64,000 bases of DNA from Desulfocarbo sp964620595 (GTDB lineage: Bacteria; Desulfobacterota; Desulfarculia; Desulfarculales; Desulfarculaceae). The first letter of the stretch is position 1. Each line of letters starts with the position of its first letter. The position numbers and the translations under genes are program-made. Under the pieces are notes generated by a model. The model was not told the DNA's origin and made no database searches. It saw nothing but the letters and a program-made list of their open reading frames with translations. Location of the stretch: NCBI GenBank assembly GCA_964620595.1, contig CAZUHP010000003.1:1-64000 (forward strand), given 5' to 3'. Below, in pieces: positions 46,758 through 55,076 of this stretch.

Positions 46758-47516
46758 CTATTTGTAGATGACCAGCTTCTCCCCGATCTTGAGCACGTCG
46801 CCCCGCTTGATGTTGTTCCAGCTCATCAGGTCCTTCATGCGGACCTTGTAGCGCTGGGCCACGGTGAAGAGGGTGTCGCCCCGGCGCACGGTGTAGGTCA
46901 GCTTCTTGCGCGCGGCCCGCTTGGACGCGGGCTTGGCCTTTTGGGCGGCGGCCTGGGGGGCGGTTCGGGTGGCGGCCTGGGGGGCGGTTTGGGGCTTGGC
47001 GGCTTCAGTCTTGGGGGCGGTGGGCTGGCCCTTGCGCCGGGACAAGGAGGCCAGGCGCGCCTCCACCGCCAGGGTGTCCAGCCGGTCCTGGAGGGCCGCC
47101 ACCTTGGAGGTGAGTTCGGTGAGCTGGCTCACGGTGCCGGCCTTGTTGGCCAGCGATTGCAGCTCCTTCTCCAGGGTGACCAGGCGCAGCATGAGCTGGC
47201 TCACGTCCTTTTCCAGCTTGGCCACCCGCTCGGCCGCGCCGCCGGGCACCACGTCGGAGGAAAGCGGTGGGCCGCTCACCGGCTCGGGCCGGTCCACCAG
47301 ATCCCACACCGCCAGCACCAGGGCCAACAGCGCCACCCCCAGGCAGGCCAGGATCAGCCCACGCCCGCCGCTGCCAGGGGAAGGCCGGCCGCCGGCCGGG
47401 GGCGGAGGAGGTGAAGACCTCCGCCCTGTCCCCCCGGGGGGCGGGTAACCGGGCTCTTCGGGCTCGGCGCCAAGGTCGATCCGGGGTCCCATATCTTCGT
47501 AGCCGCTGCTGGGCAT
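46758..47516 (-). CDS. LysM-domain membrane-anchored protein with coiled coil
   Basis: Protein of 252 aa. The cytoplasmic N-terminus is proline-rich, one membrane helix is at about 54-75 (LILACLGVALLALVLAVWDL), a coiled coil with heptads is at about 95-165 (ERVAKLEKDVSQLMLRLVTL), then an Ala/Pro/Lys linker (AAKPQTAPQAATRTAPQAAA), and a LysM domain forms the end (YTVRRGDTLFTVAQRYKVRM to the C-terminus). LysM binds peptidoglycan, so the protein probably links the inner membrane to the cell wall. It is a single gene, convergent with the tape-measure-like gene. Confidence 0.88.
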   Translation of the reverse strand: MPSSGYEDMGPRIDLGAEPEEPGYPPPGGTGRRSSPPPPPAGGRPSPGSGGRGLILACLGVALLALVLAVWDLVDRPEPVSGPPLSSDVVPGGAAERVAKLEKDVSQLMLRLVTLEKELQSLANKAGTVSQLTELTSKVAALQDRLDTLAVEARLASLSRRKGQPTAPKTEAAKPQTAPQAATRTAPQAAAQKAKPASKRAARKKLTYTVRRGDTLFTVAQRYKVRMKDLMSWNNIKRGDVLKIGEKLVIYK

Positions 47517-47588
47517 AGGCTCTCCTTCAGGTGGCAGGGCAGTTAATTGCGAGAATATATCATTACATCCGGCTGCTCACAAGGCATG

Positions 47589-48473
47589 TCACTGGGTGCC
47601 CACGAAGTCGGGACGGAAGGCCTGGCGGGGGAGCCGGCGGGCCTGGGCCAACTCCGCCAGGAGCGCCGCCCGGTCCTCGGGCAGGCGGCCGTGCAGGTTC
47701 AGGTAGTTGGTGTAGTGGTCGCTGTAGATGCCCAGGGGCCCGGCCAGGTTCTCCACCAGCGCCCTGGTTTCGTCCATGATCTGGTGCGGCGTGCACAGGG
47801 TGAAGCGGCCGCGCTTCATCTGGTGCAGGAGCAGGGTGTTCACCTTGGGCACCAGGGTGCGCAGCCGCAAGGTCACTTCCCCGGCCGCGTTGATCCGGTT
47901 CACCACCTCGGCGGTGGCCAGGGCGTGCTCCAGGGAGTCCTCCGGCCCGGCCAGGCCCAGGAGCACGTAGAGGCAAAGCTCCAGGCCGGCCTCCAGCGCC
48001 ATGACCCCGGCCCGCACCTGTTGGGCCGGGTCGGTGCCCTTTTTCACCCGGCGCAGGGTGGGGCCGTGGCCGGACTCCAGGCCCACGTGCAGGCGGCTCA
48101 GGCCGGCGGCCCGCAGCCGGGCCAGGCCCCGGGGGCCGTGGGCCTCTATGGCCGGCATGGAGGCATAGACCGTGATGCGCTCCAGGTTGGGGAACAGGCG
48201 CCGGGCCTCGCGGCAGATCTCGGCCAGCTCGCCGGTGGGCATGGCCAGGCTGTTGCCCGCGGGGAAGAACAGGGTGCGCACCCGGGGTCCCAGCTCGGCG
48301 GCGGCCTCGCGCAGGTCGGCCTTGATCTCCGCCAGCGGCCGCACCCGGAAGCGGGGGCCCTTCTTGTAGACCATGCAGAAGGAGCACTTGTTGTGCGGGC
48401 AGCCCACCGTGGCCTGCACCAGCAGGCTGTCCGCCTCGGAGGGCGGCCGGTATATGGGGCCCTCGAAACGCAT
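47589..48473 (-). CDS. Radical SAM protein, Elp3-like group
   Basis: Protein of 294 aa with a radical SAM cluster motif written CPHNKCSFC at residues 25-33, i.e. C-x4-C-x2-C, a spacing variant of the usual C-x3-C-x2-C. Later pieces of the barrel are LFFPAGNSLAMPTGELAEI, RITVYASMPAIEAHGPRGL, RLHVGLESGHGPTLRRVKKG and CLYVLLGLAGPEDS, as in the Elp3/MiaB-type group without an obvious extra cluster domain. Substrate is unknown. It has a separate promoter region and is divergent from the HDOD gene. Confidence 0.85.
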   Translation of the reverse strand: MRFEGPIYRPPSEADSLLVQATVGCPHNKCSFCMVYKKGPRFRVRPLAEIKADLREAAAELGPRVRTLFFPAGNSLAMPTGELAEICREARRLFPNLERITVYASMPAIEAHGPRGLARLRAAGLSRLHVGLESGHGPTLRRVKKGTDPAQQVRAGVMALEAGLELCLYVLLGLAGPEDSLEHALATAEVVNRINAAGEVTLRLRTLVPKVNTLLLHQMKRGRFTLCTPHQIMDETRALVENLAGPLGIYSDHYTNYLNLHGRLPEDRAALLAELAQARRLPRQAFRPDFVGTQ

Positions 48474-48595
48474 GGCCCAAACCTACTGGCCGGAGGGGGG
48501 CGGGTCAAGCCGCGGCAGGGGTGCGCCGCCAGCCGGGGGCATGATATGATAGACCAAGATCGGTTTTGCCGGTGAAGTGGAGTGGTTGGGCGGAT

Positions 48596-50239
48596 ATGGC
48601 TGACAAGCGGGAAGAAATACTGGAGCGCGTGCTGGAGACGGGATCGGTGCCCAGCCTTTCCCCCCTGGCGGTGCGCCTGGTGGAACTGGCTGCGGACGAC
48701 CATTCCTCGGCCCAGGACCTGGTCCGGATCATCGAGCAGGACCCGGGCCTCACCGCCCGCCTCTTGCGCCTGGTGAACAGCCCGGCGCTCCGGCGCAGCG
48801 AGGACGACATCACCAGCATCTCCCGGGCCGTGGTGCTCCTGGGCCTGCGCGAGGTGCGCATCATGGCCCTGTCCATCAGCCTACGCGACACCCTCCCCCT
48901 CAAGAAGGGCGACCAGGACTTCCACCTCTTCTGGCGCGCCTCCCTGCACCGGGCGGTGCTGGCCCGGGAGACGGCCGGCCGCCTGGCCCTGGAGTCGGCC
49001 GAGGAGGCCTTCGTGGCCGGGCTGCTCCTGGAGATGGGCCTGCCCCTCATGCTCTGGGTGCTCACCCCCGAGGAGGCGGAAGGCTTCCCCGGCTTCGGGG
49101 TTTCCTTGAAGACCCAGCTCGCCTGGGAAAAGGAGCGCCTGGGCCTGGACCACCGCGAGGTGGGCCGCGAGCTGCTGCTGCAATGGGGCCTGCCCAAGCT
49201 CTTGGCCGACACCATGCAGGTGATCCACGACCCGGCCCGGGAGACCGCGCCCCTGCTGGTGGAGGTGACCGATTTCGCCCGGCGGGCCACCGAGGCCTTT
49301 TTCCTGCCCGAAAAGCACCTCACCGACATCTACCAGGTGGCCTGGCGCTGGTTCGGCCTGGATGACGAAGCGGTGAACCAGGTGCTGGCCTCGGCCCTCA
49401 GCTACGTGGGCGAGGCGGCCCAGGCCATGGACATCGAGCTGAACCAGGACGCGGACCTTCTGGCCGTGATGGAAAAGGCCAACGCCGCCCTCTCCAGGCT
49501 CTCCAGCCGCATGGAGCCGGCGGTGCGCCGGGTGGTGGAGGGTCGCCTGGACGCCGCCTCCTCCCCGGGGGACGAGCGCCTGCGCGAAGAGGCGATCATG
49601 AACACCCTGGAGGCGGTGGCCCACGAGATACGCAACCCCCTCATGAGCGTGGGCGGCTTTGCCCGCCGCCTGGCCAGCCAGATCGAGTCCAGCGAGCGGG
49701 CCCGCTCCTATGCCCAGGTGATCATCTCCGAGGCCGCCCGCCTGGACCAGGTCCTGGCCGAGATGGTCTCGGTGGCCGCGCCCTATCACCCCCAGCCCCA
49801 GCCCCTGGACCTGGCCCAGGAGCTGGCCCGGCTCAGCCAGCGCCTGGAGGAGGAGCCGCCGCCCCACCTGGGCGGCGGGTTGCCGCCCATGCAGTGGCAC
49901 CTGCCCAAGGTCAAGGTGCCGGTCAAGGCCGATCCGGAGGGGGTGGCCGCGGCAGTCAAGAATGTAATCTCATACGGGGCCCTGCTGCTGGACCCCTCCC
50001 AGGGCCCCTTGCACGTGCACTTGGGGGAAAAGGCGGGCTGGGCCGAGGTGACCGTGTTCGGGCCGGGCTCGCCCCAACCCAAGGACGACGAGCTGGCGGG
50101 CAAGCACTTCGGCCCGGAGCTGGGCCTGGCCCGGGCCCGGCGCATCCTGGAGGCCCACGGGGGCTATCTCTCCTCCGGCCCGGCGCCCAAGGGACAGGGC
50201 TTTGTGCTCACCGCCGCCCTGCCCCAGGCCGGCGGGTAG
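48596..50239 (+). CDS. HDOD domain fused to a histidine-kinase-like module with degenerate ATPase
   Basis: Protein of 547 aa. Residues 15-220 are an HDOD domain (VPSLSPLAVRLVELAADDHS, VRIIEQDPGLTARLLRLVNS, SISRAVVLLGLREVRIMALS). A helical linker follows. At about residue 343 HEIRNPLMSVGGFARRLAS is a dimerisation/phosphoacceptor box of a histidine kinase. The ATPase part (about 430-547) keeps GLARARRILEAHGGYLSS but the N-box is weak (VKNVISYG) and no DxGxG glycine loop is seen, so kinase activity is doubtful. ATG 48596 is followed by MADKREEILERV. cheW follows after 85 bp, suggesting a signalling role. Confidence 0.85.
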   Translation: MADKREEILERVLETGSVPSLSPLAVRLVELAADDHSSAQDLVRIIEQDPGLTARLLRLVNSPALRRSEDDITSISRAVVLLGLREVRIMALSISLRDTLPLKKGDQDFHLFWRASLHRAVLARETAGRLALESAEEAFVAGLLLEMGLPLMLWVLTPEEAEGFPGFGVSLKTQLAWEKERLGLDHREVGRELLLQWGLPKLLADTMQVIHDPARETAPLLVEVTDFARRATEAFFLPEKHLTDIYQVAWRWFGLDDEAVNQVLASALSYVGEAAQAMDIELNQDADLLAVMEKANAALSRLSSRMEPAVRRVVEGRLDAASSPGDERLREEAIMNTLEAVAHEIRNPLMSVGGFARRLASQIESSERARSYAQVIISEAARLDQVLAEMVSVAAPYHPQPQPLDLAQELARLSQRLEEEPPPHLGGGLPPMQWHLPKVKVPVKADPEGVAAAVKNVISYGALLLDPSQGPLHVHLGEKAGWAEVTVFGPGSPQPKDDELAGKHFGPELGLARARRILEAHGGYLSSGPAPKGQGFVLTAALPQAGG

Positions 50240-50324
50240 GCCGGACTGATAAGACCTTGCATCTACCCGGTTTTCTAGGGCATAATTAGGGCGAATCTGT
50301 GGCAACTTTCCTAGGAGGACAGAC

Positions 50325-50834
50325 ATGTCCAACGGTGGCCAGGCCAGTGAAGCGCAATCCTCTCTAGCCGAACGCGTCGCTGGCAAGTACCTCACCTTTG
50401 ATTTGGCCGAAGAGGAGTACGGCCTGGAGATCTTGCGGGTACGCGAGATCATTGGGCTGATGGACATAACTCCAGTGCCCAAGACCCCGGACTTCGTGCT
50501 GGGGGTCATAAACCTGCGGGGCAAGGTCATCCCGGTGGTGGACCTGCGCCTCAAGTTCGGCCTGCCTTACAAGGAGCCAGACGACCGCACCTGCGTCATC
50601 GTGGTGGAGGTGGCGGCCGAAGGCGGCACCGTGCAGATGGGAATCGTGGTGGACCAGGTGAACGAGGTGGTGGACGTGAAGGGCTCGGAGGTGGAGCCCA
50701 CCCCCAGCTTCGGGGTGAGCCTGGACACCGCTTTCATCCTGGGCATGGCCAAGGTGGGTGACAAGGTCAAGATACTGCTGGATATCGACAAGGTGCTCAC
50801 CGCCGCCGAGGTGGCGGCCATGGCCTCCTTCTAG
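50325..50834 (+). CDS. cheW: CheW-type chemotaxis coupling protein
   Basis: CheW, 169 aa, which joins receptors to the CheA kinase. It has the two-barrel fold pattern with KYLTFDLAEEEYGLEILRVR, FVLGVINLRGKVIPVVDLRL, and the C-terminal ILLDIDKVLT. ATG 50325 has SD AGGAGG. Possible promoter elements TTGCAT and CATAAT lie near 50256-50285. No cheA or receptor gene is in view. It is followed by a tandem repeat and a scaffold gap. Confidence 0.95.
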   Translation: MSNGGQASEAQSSLAERVAGKYLTFDLAEEEYGLEILRVREIIGLMDITPVPKTPDFVLGVINLRGKVIPVVDLRLKFGLPYKEPDDRTCVIVVEVAAEGGTVQMGIVVDQVNEVVDVKGSEVEPTPSFGVSLDTAFILGMAKVGDKVKILLDIDKVLTAAEVAAMASF

Positions 50835-50849
50835 CCCCCGGCGCCAGGT

Positions 50850-51092
50850 CCCCGGCGGCGACCGTCCCCCGGCGGCAGGTTTCACGGCGGCTAACCCAAG
50901 CTCCCCGGCAGCGGCCAACCCAAACCCCGGCGGCGGGCCCCCGGCGGCGACCGTCCCCCGGCGGCAGGTTTCACGGCGGCCAACCCAAGCTCCCCGGCAG
51001 CGGCCAACCCAAACCCCGGCGGCGGTCAACCCGAGCCCCCGGCGGCGGCCGGCAGGGGACCCCGGCGGCGGCCAAGCCGGCCGGCCTTTTTT
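50850..51092. repeat. 89-bp tandem repeat after cheW, truncated by the scaffold gap
   Basis: Two copies of an 89-bp unit are nearly identical: the block GCGACCGTCCCCCGGCGGCA recurs 89 bases later, followed in each copy by TTTCACGGCGG and AACCCAAGCTCCCCGGCAGC. Smaller CCCCGGCGGC units fill the remainder. A GC hairpin and T6 end the left contig at 51092. Open frames across it are low-complexity and are not called genes. Confidence 0.8.
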
Positions 51093-51192
51093 NNNNNNNN
51101 NNNNNNNNNNNNNNNNNNNNNNNNNNNNNNNNNNNNNNNNNNNNNNNNNNNNNNNNNNNNNNNNNNNNNNNNNNNNNNNNNNNNNNNNNNNN
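51093..51192. other. Assembly gap (100 N) with identical 55-base flanks
   Basis: The 100-N run is a conventional scaffold gap. The 55 bases before it (51038-51092) and after it (51193-51247) are identical, ending in GGCCGGCC and T6. The true gap size is therefore unknown and may be an overlap of contig ends or an unresolved repeat. Confidence 0.95.
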
Positions 51193-51359
51193 CCCGGCGG
51201 CGGCCGGCAGGGGACCCCGGCGGCGGCCAAGCCGGCCGGCCTTTTTTCGTGTCAGCTTCAGGCGTGGTTTCCGCCCCTCCCGGCGCGGGCGGGACGGGGG
51301 CGCTTTTTCTGGCCGACCGCGGGCCTTGGCGGGTGGCCTCGCCCCGGGGCCCGAGCGGT

Positions 51360-52727
51360 CTATTGGCCCAGGGTGATGAACTGGGAGGCCGGGCCGCGCT
51401 GCACTAGGATAGTTATGCGTTTCAAGAGGCGGTGCCGGGCCATCTCCCGCTTGAAGGCCGCCAGGTTGGGGGTGGGGGTGTCGCCCACCTGGCGCACCAG
51501 GTCGCCGGGCCGCAGGCCGATTTCCAGCGCCGGGGAGCCGGGCCGGAGCTGGGCGATGACCACTGCCGAGCCCGGCCGGACCCGGTGGCGCAAGGCGTCC
51601 TGGGGCCGCATCTCCCGCACCCGGAAGCCCAGCCGCTGCCAGGCCACCTCCATGGCCCGTTCCAGGGGAAAGGCCCTGGCGGTCAGCCGGCGGACCAGGC
51701 GGCGGTTGCCGGCCAGGACCTCCAGCTTGACCACCTCGCCCACCGCCACCCCCCGCAGGCGGGCCAGGTAGTCGCTGGTGTTCTCCAGGGGCCTGCCCTG
51801 CATGGCCACGATGAGTTCGCCCCGCTTGAAGCCAGCCCGGGCGGCGGGGCTCTGGGGGGTGACCTCCCGGATCAGCACCCCCCGGGTGCTCTTGAGCCCC
51901 AACAGGGCGGCCAGGGAGGGGGTGAGGTCCTGGAGCTTGAGCCCCAGCCAGGCCGGGATCACCTCGCCGTGGCGCACCAGGTCGTTCACGATGCGCTTCA
52001 GGCGGTTGACCGGAATGGCGAAGCCGATGCCCTGGGCGTTGGCGTAGATGGCGGTGTTGATGCCGATCAACTCGCCGTCGGCGTTCAACAGGGGGCCTCC
52101 CGAGTTGCCCGGGTTGATGCTGGCGTCGGTCTGGATCAGATCGTCCAGCCAGCGGTTGCCCCCGGCCCGCACCTTGCGGTGCAGGGCGCTCACCACCCCC
52201 GAGGTCACGGTGTGGCTGAGGCCGAAGGGGTTGCCGATGGCGATGACCCTCTCGCCGATCATGATCTCGTCGCTGTTGCCCAGGCGCACCTGGGGCAGCT
52301 TCCCCTTCACCTCGATGCGCAGCAGGGCCAAGTCCCCTTCCGGGTCCGCGCCCACCACCTTGGCCGGGAAGCGGCGCTTGTCGGCCAACTGCACCATGAT
52401 CTGGCTGGCCCGGCTCACCACGTGGCTGTTGGTGACGATGAGACCCTTTTCGCCGTCGATGATCACCCCCGAGCCCAGGCTGGAGTGCTCCCGCTGCATG
52501 GGCCCGAAGAACTCCTCGAAGAAGCGGTCTATCATCTCGTCGCCCGAGCGGAACAGGCGCACCGGCGCCCGTCCCCGGGCCGAGATGTTCACCACCGCCG
52601 GGGCGATCTCGCGCACCACCCTGACCACCGGCGTAACCCGGCTGGCCTTGTCGGCCGCGGCCGGCCCTGGGGCCAGCAGCAGGGCCGCCAGTCCCACCAG
52701 CAGGGGCCAGAGCCGCCGCTGCCTCAC
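51360..52727 (-). CDS. Periplasmic HtrA/DegP-family serine protease with two PDZ domains
   Basis: Trypsin-like envelope quality-control protease, 455 aa. The signal peptide is residues 1-25 (PGPAAADK). The triad is His102 (TNSHVV), Asp132 (EGDLALLRIE) and Ser209 (NPGNSGGPLL). PDZ 1 is at about 270-350 (GVLIREVTPQSPAARAGFKR) and PDZ 2 at about 370-450 (ALRHRVRPGSAVVIAQLRPG). ATG 52727 overlaps the htpX stop by ATGA, an unusual pairing of two envelope proteases in one operon. The 110 bases between the repeat and the stop hold nothing further. Confidence 0.94.
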   Translation of the reverse strand: MRQRRLWPLLVGLAALLLAPGPAAADKASRVTPVVRVVREIAPAVVNISARGRAPVRLFRSGDEMIDRFFEEFFGPMQREHSSLGSGVIIDGEKGLIVTNSHVVSRASQIMVQLADKRRFPAKVVGADPEGDLALLRIEVKGKLPQVRLGNSDEIMIGERVIAIGNPFGLSHTVTSGVVSALHRKVRAGGNRWLDDLIQTDASINPGNSGGPLLNADGELIGINTAIYANAQGIGFAIPVNRLKRIVNDLVRHGEVIPAWLGLKLQDLTPSLAALLGLKSTRGVLIREVTPQSPAARAGFKRGELIVAMQGRPLENTSDYLARLRGVAVGEVVKLEVLAGNRRLVRRLTARAFPLERAMEVAWQRLGFRVREMRPQDALRHRVRPGSAVVIAQLRPGSPALEIGLRPGDLVRQVGDTPTPNLAAFKREMARHRLLKRITILVQRGPASQFITLGQ

Positions 52728-53719
52728 GACCAGTCGATCCTTCCCCGTACCGGCCGCTCCTCCGACGAGGGGGACGAGGGGGACGGGGGGGGCGGAGGAG
52801 GCGGGGGGGGCGGGTAAGCCGTGCCAGAGGCGCTGCCGGCCTGCCTGGCCGGGGAGACATGGTCCCCCTGGCCGGCCATGGCCATCAGCCGGGCCACCCG
52901 CTCCTCCATGGGCGGGTGGGTGGAGAAGAGGTTGGCCAGGCTTTGCCCGCTCAAGGGATTCACGATGAACATGTGGGCGGTCTGGGGCCTGGTGTCGGGC
53001 ATGGGCTGCCGCTGGTTGGACTCCTCGAGCCTGGTGAGGGCGCGGGCCAGGGCCTCCGGGTCGCGGGCCAGGCGGGCCCCCTCCTGGTCGGCCAGGTACT
53101 CCCGGCTGCGGCTTATCGCCATCTGCACCAAAAGGGCGGCAATGGGCGCCAGGATGGACATCACCAGCAGGCCCACCACGCCCAGGCCGCCGCCCTCGTC
53201 GTCGTCGCTGGAGCCGCCGCCCAGGAACATGGCCCAGCGGGCCATGTTGGCCAGCATCATTATGGCCCCGGCCAGGGTGGCCGCCACCGAGGACACCAGG
53301 ATGTCGCGGTTCTTGACGTGGGCCAGTTCGTGGGCCAATACGCCCCTCAGCTCCCGGGAGGGGAGCAGCTCCAGGATGCCGCTGGTCACCGCCACCGCCG
53401 CGTGCTCCGGGTTACGGCCGGTGGCAAAGGCGTTGGGCGTGGGCTCGTCTATGATGTAGACCCGGGGGGTGGGAATCCCCGCCTCGCGGGCCAGCTCCGC
53501 CACCATGGCGTGCAGGCCGGGCGCCTCGCCCTGGTCCGCCGGCCGGGCCCGGTAGAGCCGCAGCACGATCTTGTCCGAATACCAATAGGCAAAGAAGTTC
53601 ATGGCCGCGGCCATGACCAAGGCGAGCACCATGCCCCCTTGGCCGCCGATGGCCCTGCCCGCCGCCACCATGAGGCCGGTGAGCAGGCCCAGAAGTAACA
53701 CGGTCTTTATCTGGTTCAT
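52724..53719 (-). CDS. htpX: HtpX-like zinc metalloprotease
   Basis: Membrane-bound M48 protease of 331 aa that degrades misfolded membrane proteins. Two N-terminal helices (about 5-22 and 29-46) precede the zinc motif HELAH at residues 130-134, with the third ligand in EYLADQEGARL. PTPNAFATGRNPEHAAVAVTSG (read in two parts) is typical of HtpX. The last 30 residues are a proline/serine tail encoded by a G-tract run at 52768-52815 of the kind seen in the intergenic repeats. It is coupled to htrA by an ATGA overlap. Confidence 0.93.
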   Translation of the reverse strand: MNQIKTVLLLGLLTGLMVAAGRAIGGQGGMVLALVMAAAMNFFAYWYSDKIVLRLYRARPADQGEAPGLHAMVAELAREAGIPTPRVYIIDEPTPNAFATGRNPEHAAVAVTSGILELLPSRELRGVLAHELAHVKNRDILVSSVAATLAGAIMMLANMARWAMFLGGGSSDDDEGGGLGVVGLLVMSILAPIAALLVQMAISRSREYLADQEGARLARDPEALARALTRLEESNQRQPMPDTRPQTAHMFIVNPLSGQSLANLFSTHPPMEERVARLMAMAGQGDHVSPARQAGSASGTAYPPPPPPPPPPSPSSPSSEERPVRGRIDWS

Positions 53720-53926
53720 TTTGCCTTACGCCCCCCTGTACTCGAATGGGATGAGCTAAAGTTATGGCTCCCTTGTCTCCTTGTCAACGCAAGGGATGCG
53801 GCGGCCGCGGCCGGGGCCGGAGGGAACAAAAGTAAAAACCCGTTTGACCAAAGCAGACATGATCTATAAACTACAGCGATACACTAGGACTTAAGCGCCT
53901 TTGGCGCGCATGCAGGGGGTGACAAC

Positions 53927-54379
53927 GTGAAGCTTTCAACCAGGGGGCGTTATGGCGTGCGGGCGCTTTTGGAGCTGGCCAAGCGGTACCAGGAGGGCCC
54001 CGTCCCCATCGTCCAGCTTTCCCAGCACCAGGAAATATCTGCCAAGTATCTTGAACAATTGCTTATTCCCCTCAAGGCCGCCGGCCTGGTGAGCAGCGTG
54101 CGCGGCGCCCGCGGGGGATACGTGCTGGCCCGCGACCCGGGCCGGATAACCCTCTACCAGATCGTGAGCGTGCTGGAAGGCCCGGTGGTGGTGGTGGACT
54201 GCGTGGACGACCCCACCACCTGTGAACGGGTGGGCGGCTGCGTGGTACACTTGGTATGGGGGGAGATGAGCCGGCTCATGCATGAGTTTCTGGCCGGCAT
54301 CTCCCTGGCCGATCTGGTGGAGCGGAGCCGGCAGCGGGAGTGTGAGCTGAAGCCCCTGCGGGCCGGCGCCGCCACTTAG
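53927..54379 (+). CDS. Rrf2/IscR-family transcriptional regulator
   Basis: Winged-helix regulator of 150 aa. The N-terminus MKLSTRGRYGVRALLELAKR and SAKYLEQLLIPLKAAGLV with RGARGGYVLARDP are the Rrf2 hallmarks. Three cysteines at 92, 99 and 105 (VDC, TTCERVGGC) nearly match the IscR spacing (92, 98, 104), so it probably binds an Fe-S cluster and senses iron-sulfur status, oxygen or related stress. A promoter-like TTGACC and TATAAACT lie at about 53845-53873. iscS/iscU do not follow; the next genes on the other strand encode HesB-like and related selenoproteins. Confidence 0.93.
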   Translation: MKLSTRGRYGVRALLELAKRYQEGPVPIVQLSQHQEISAKYLEQLLIPLKAAGLVSSVRGARGGYVLARDPGRITLYQIVSVLEGPVVVVDCVDDPTTCERVGGCVVHLVWGEMSRLMHEFLAGISLADLVERSRQRECELKPLRAGAAT

Positions 54380-54408
54380 GGATTACCCTTGCTGGGTGGC
54401 GCTGCAGC

Positions 54409-54507
54409 GTGAACCGTGAACATCTGCTCTGGACAGTGGTGGGGCTGGCAGCCCTGGCGGCGGCAGTCGCGGCCTGGTACTTCGAGGTGCTGCCCCTGCC
54501 GCCGTGA
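54409..54507 (+). CDS. Possible 32-aa single-helix membrane peptide
   Basis: A short frame from GTG 54409 to TGA 54505-54507 encodes MNREHLLWTVVGLAALAAAV followed by AAWYFEVLPLPP, one clear membrane helix of about 20 residues. It lies 29 bp after the Rrf2 gene. There is no strong SD. It could be a true small membrane protein or chance; only comparison with relatives would tell. Confidence 0.3.
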   Translation: MNREHLLWTVVGLAALAAAVAAWYFEVLPLPP

Positions 54508-54728
54508 CTGAGCGCGGTCTGCGGGTTGCCCGGGTCGGCGCCCTGATCTACTTGCCTGACACCCCAAACTGCTTGCCTTGGGGCAAAAACCTTACCCAAT
54601 TTTAGCCTGAAAAGCCGGGTGGCCGGGACAGCCGGCCCAGGTGGGTCTTACCCGTGGTCCGGCCGCCCCGGCCCTGTGGGGAAGGAACGCGGGACCCTCT
54701 AAAGGCCGGAGGGCCCCGCCGGCCTCGC

Positions 54729-55052
54729 TCAGCAGGAGCAGGAACAGGCCTCGCCCTGGCTCATGAGGGGCGGCTCCTGGGCCGGGGTGATGCGGAAGCC
54801 GCCGTACACGCCGTTCTCCTGGTAGTCCACCTTGATCTGCCCGCTCTCGCTGGCCAGGCGGCGGTCGATGACAAAAGTGATGCCTTCCACCTCGTAGCGT
54901 TCGTCGCTTTCCTGTGGTTCGTCCAGAACCAGTTGCCAAGAGGGCCCGGCTCAGCCGCCGCCGGCCAGGGTCACCCGTACCGCAGAATCCAGACCGCGGG
55001 AGGAAAGGTATTCCCCCACTGCCTTGGCCGCGCTGGTCGTTATATCCAACAT
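54729..55052 (-). CDS. HesB-like selenoprotein (UGA at 54951-54953)
   Basis: IscA/HesB-related protein of 107 aa with Sec34 encoded by TGA. Before it the frame reads MLDITTSAAKAVGEYLSSRG and RVTLAGGG; after it AGPSWQLVLDEPQESDERYE, GITFVID and VDYQENGVYGGFRITPA, ending CSCSC. This matches the known HesB-like (seleno)protein family, in which Sec or Cys follows a Gly-Gly pair before GPS and LDEP. The C-terminal cysteines and Sec probably bind iron, Fe-S or another metal. A SECIS-like hairpin follows the UGA (separate entry). ATG 55052 lies 24 bp after the upstream gene, which has the same arrangement. Confidence 0.88.
54915..54950 (-). promoter_or_regulatory. Putative SECIS hairpin in the HesB-like gene
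   Basis: After the TGA and 19 spacer bases, TGGTTC (54931-54926) pairs perfectly with GAACCA (54920-54915) around loop TGGAC. The G pair in a short apical loop 25 bases after the UGA fits bacterial SECIS rules. Confidence 0.65.
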
Positions 55053-55076
55053 ACTGTGTATCCTTTCTTTTTGGCC

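Noticed and set aside
44510..47516. A prophage around the tape-measure-like gene.
   Set aside because: No integrase, terminase, capsid, tube or lysis genes are present, and neighbours are housekeeping-type genes.
50850..51092. A CRISPR array after cheW.
   Set aside because: The unit is 89 bp with no short repeat plus unique spacer pattern, and no cas gene is nearby. It is a plain tandem repeat.
54508..54728. A terminator at CCCCAA...TTGGGG near 54563-54586.
   Set aside because: The hairpin is followed by C and A residues on the plus strand and lacks a following T run on the minus strand.
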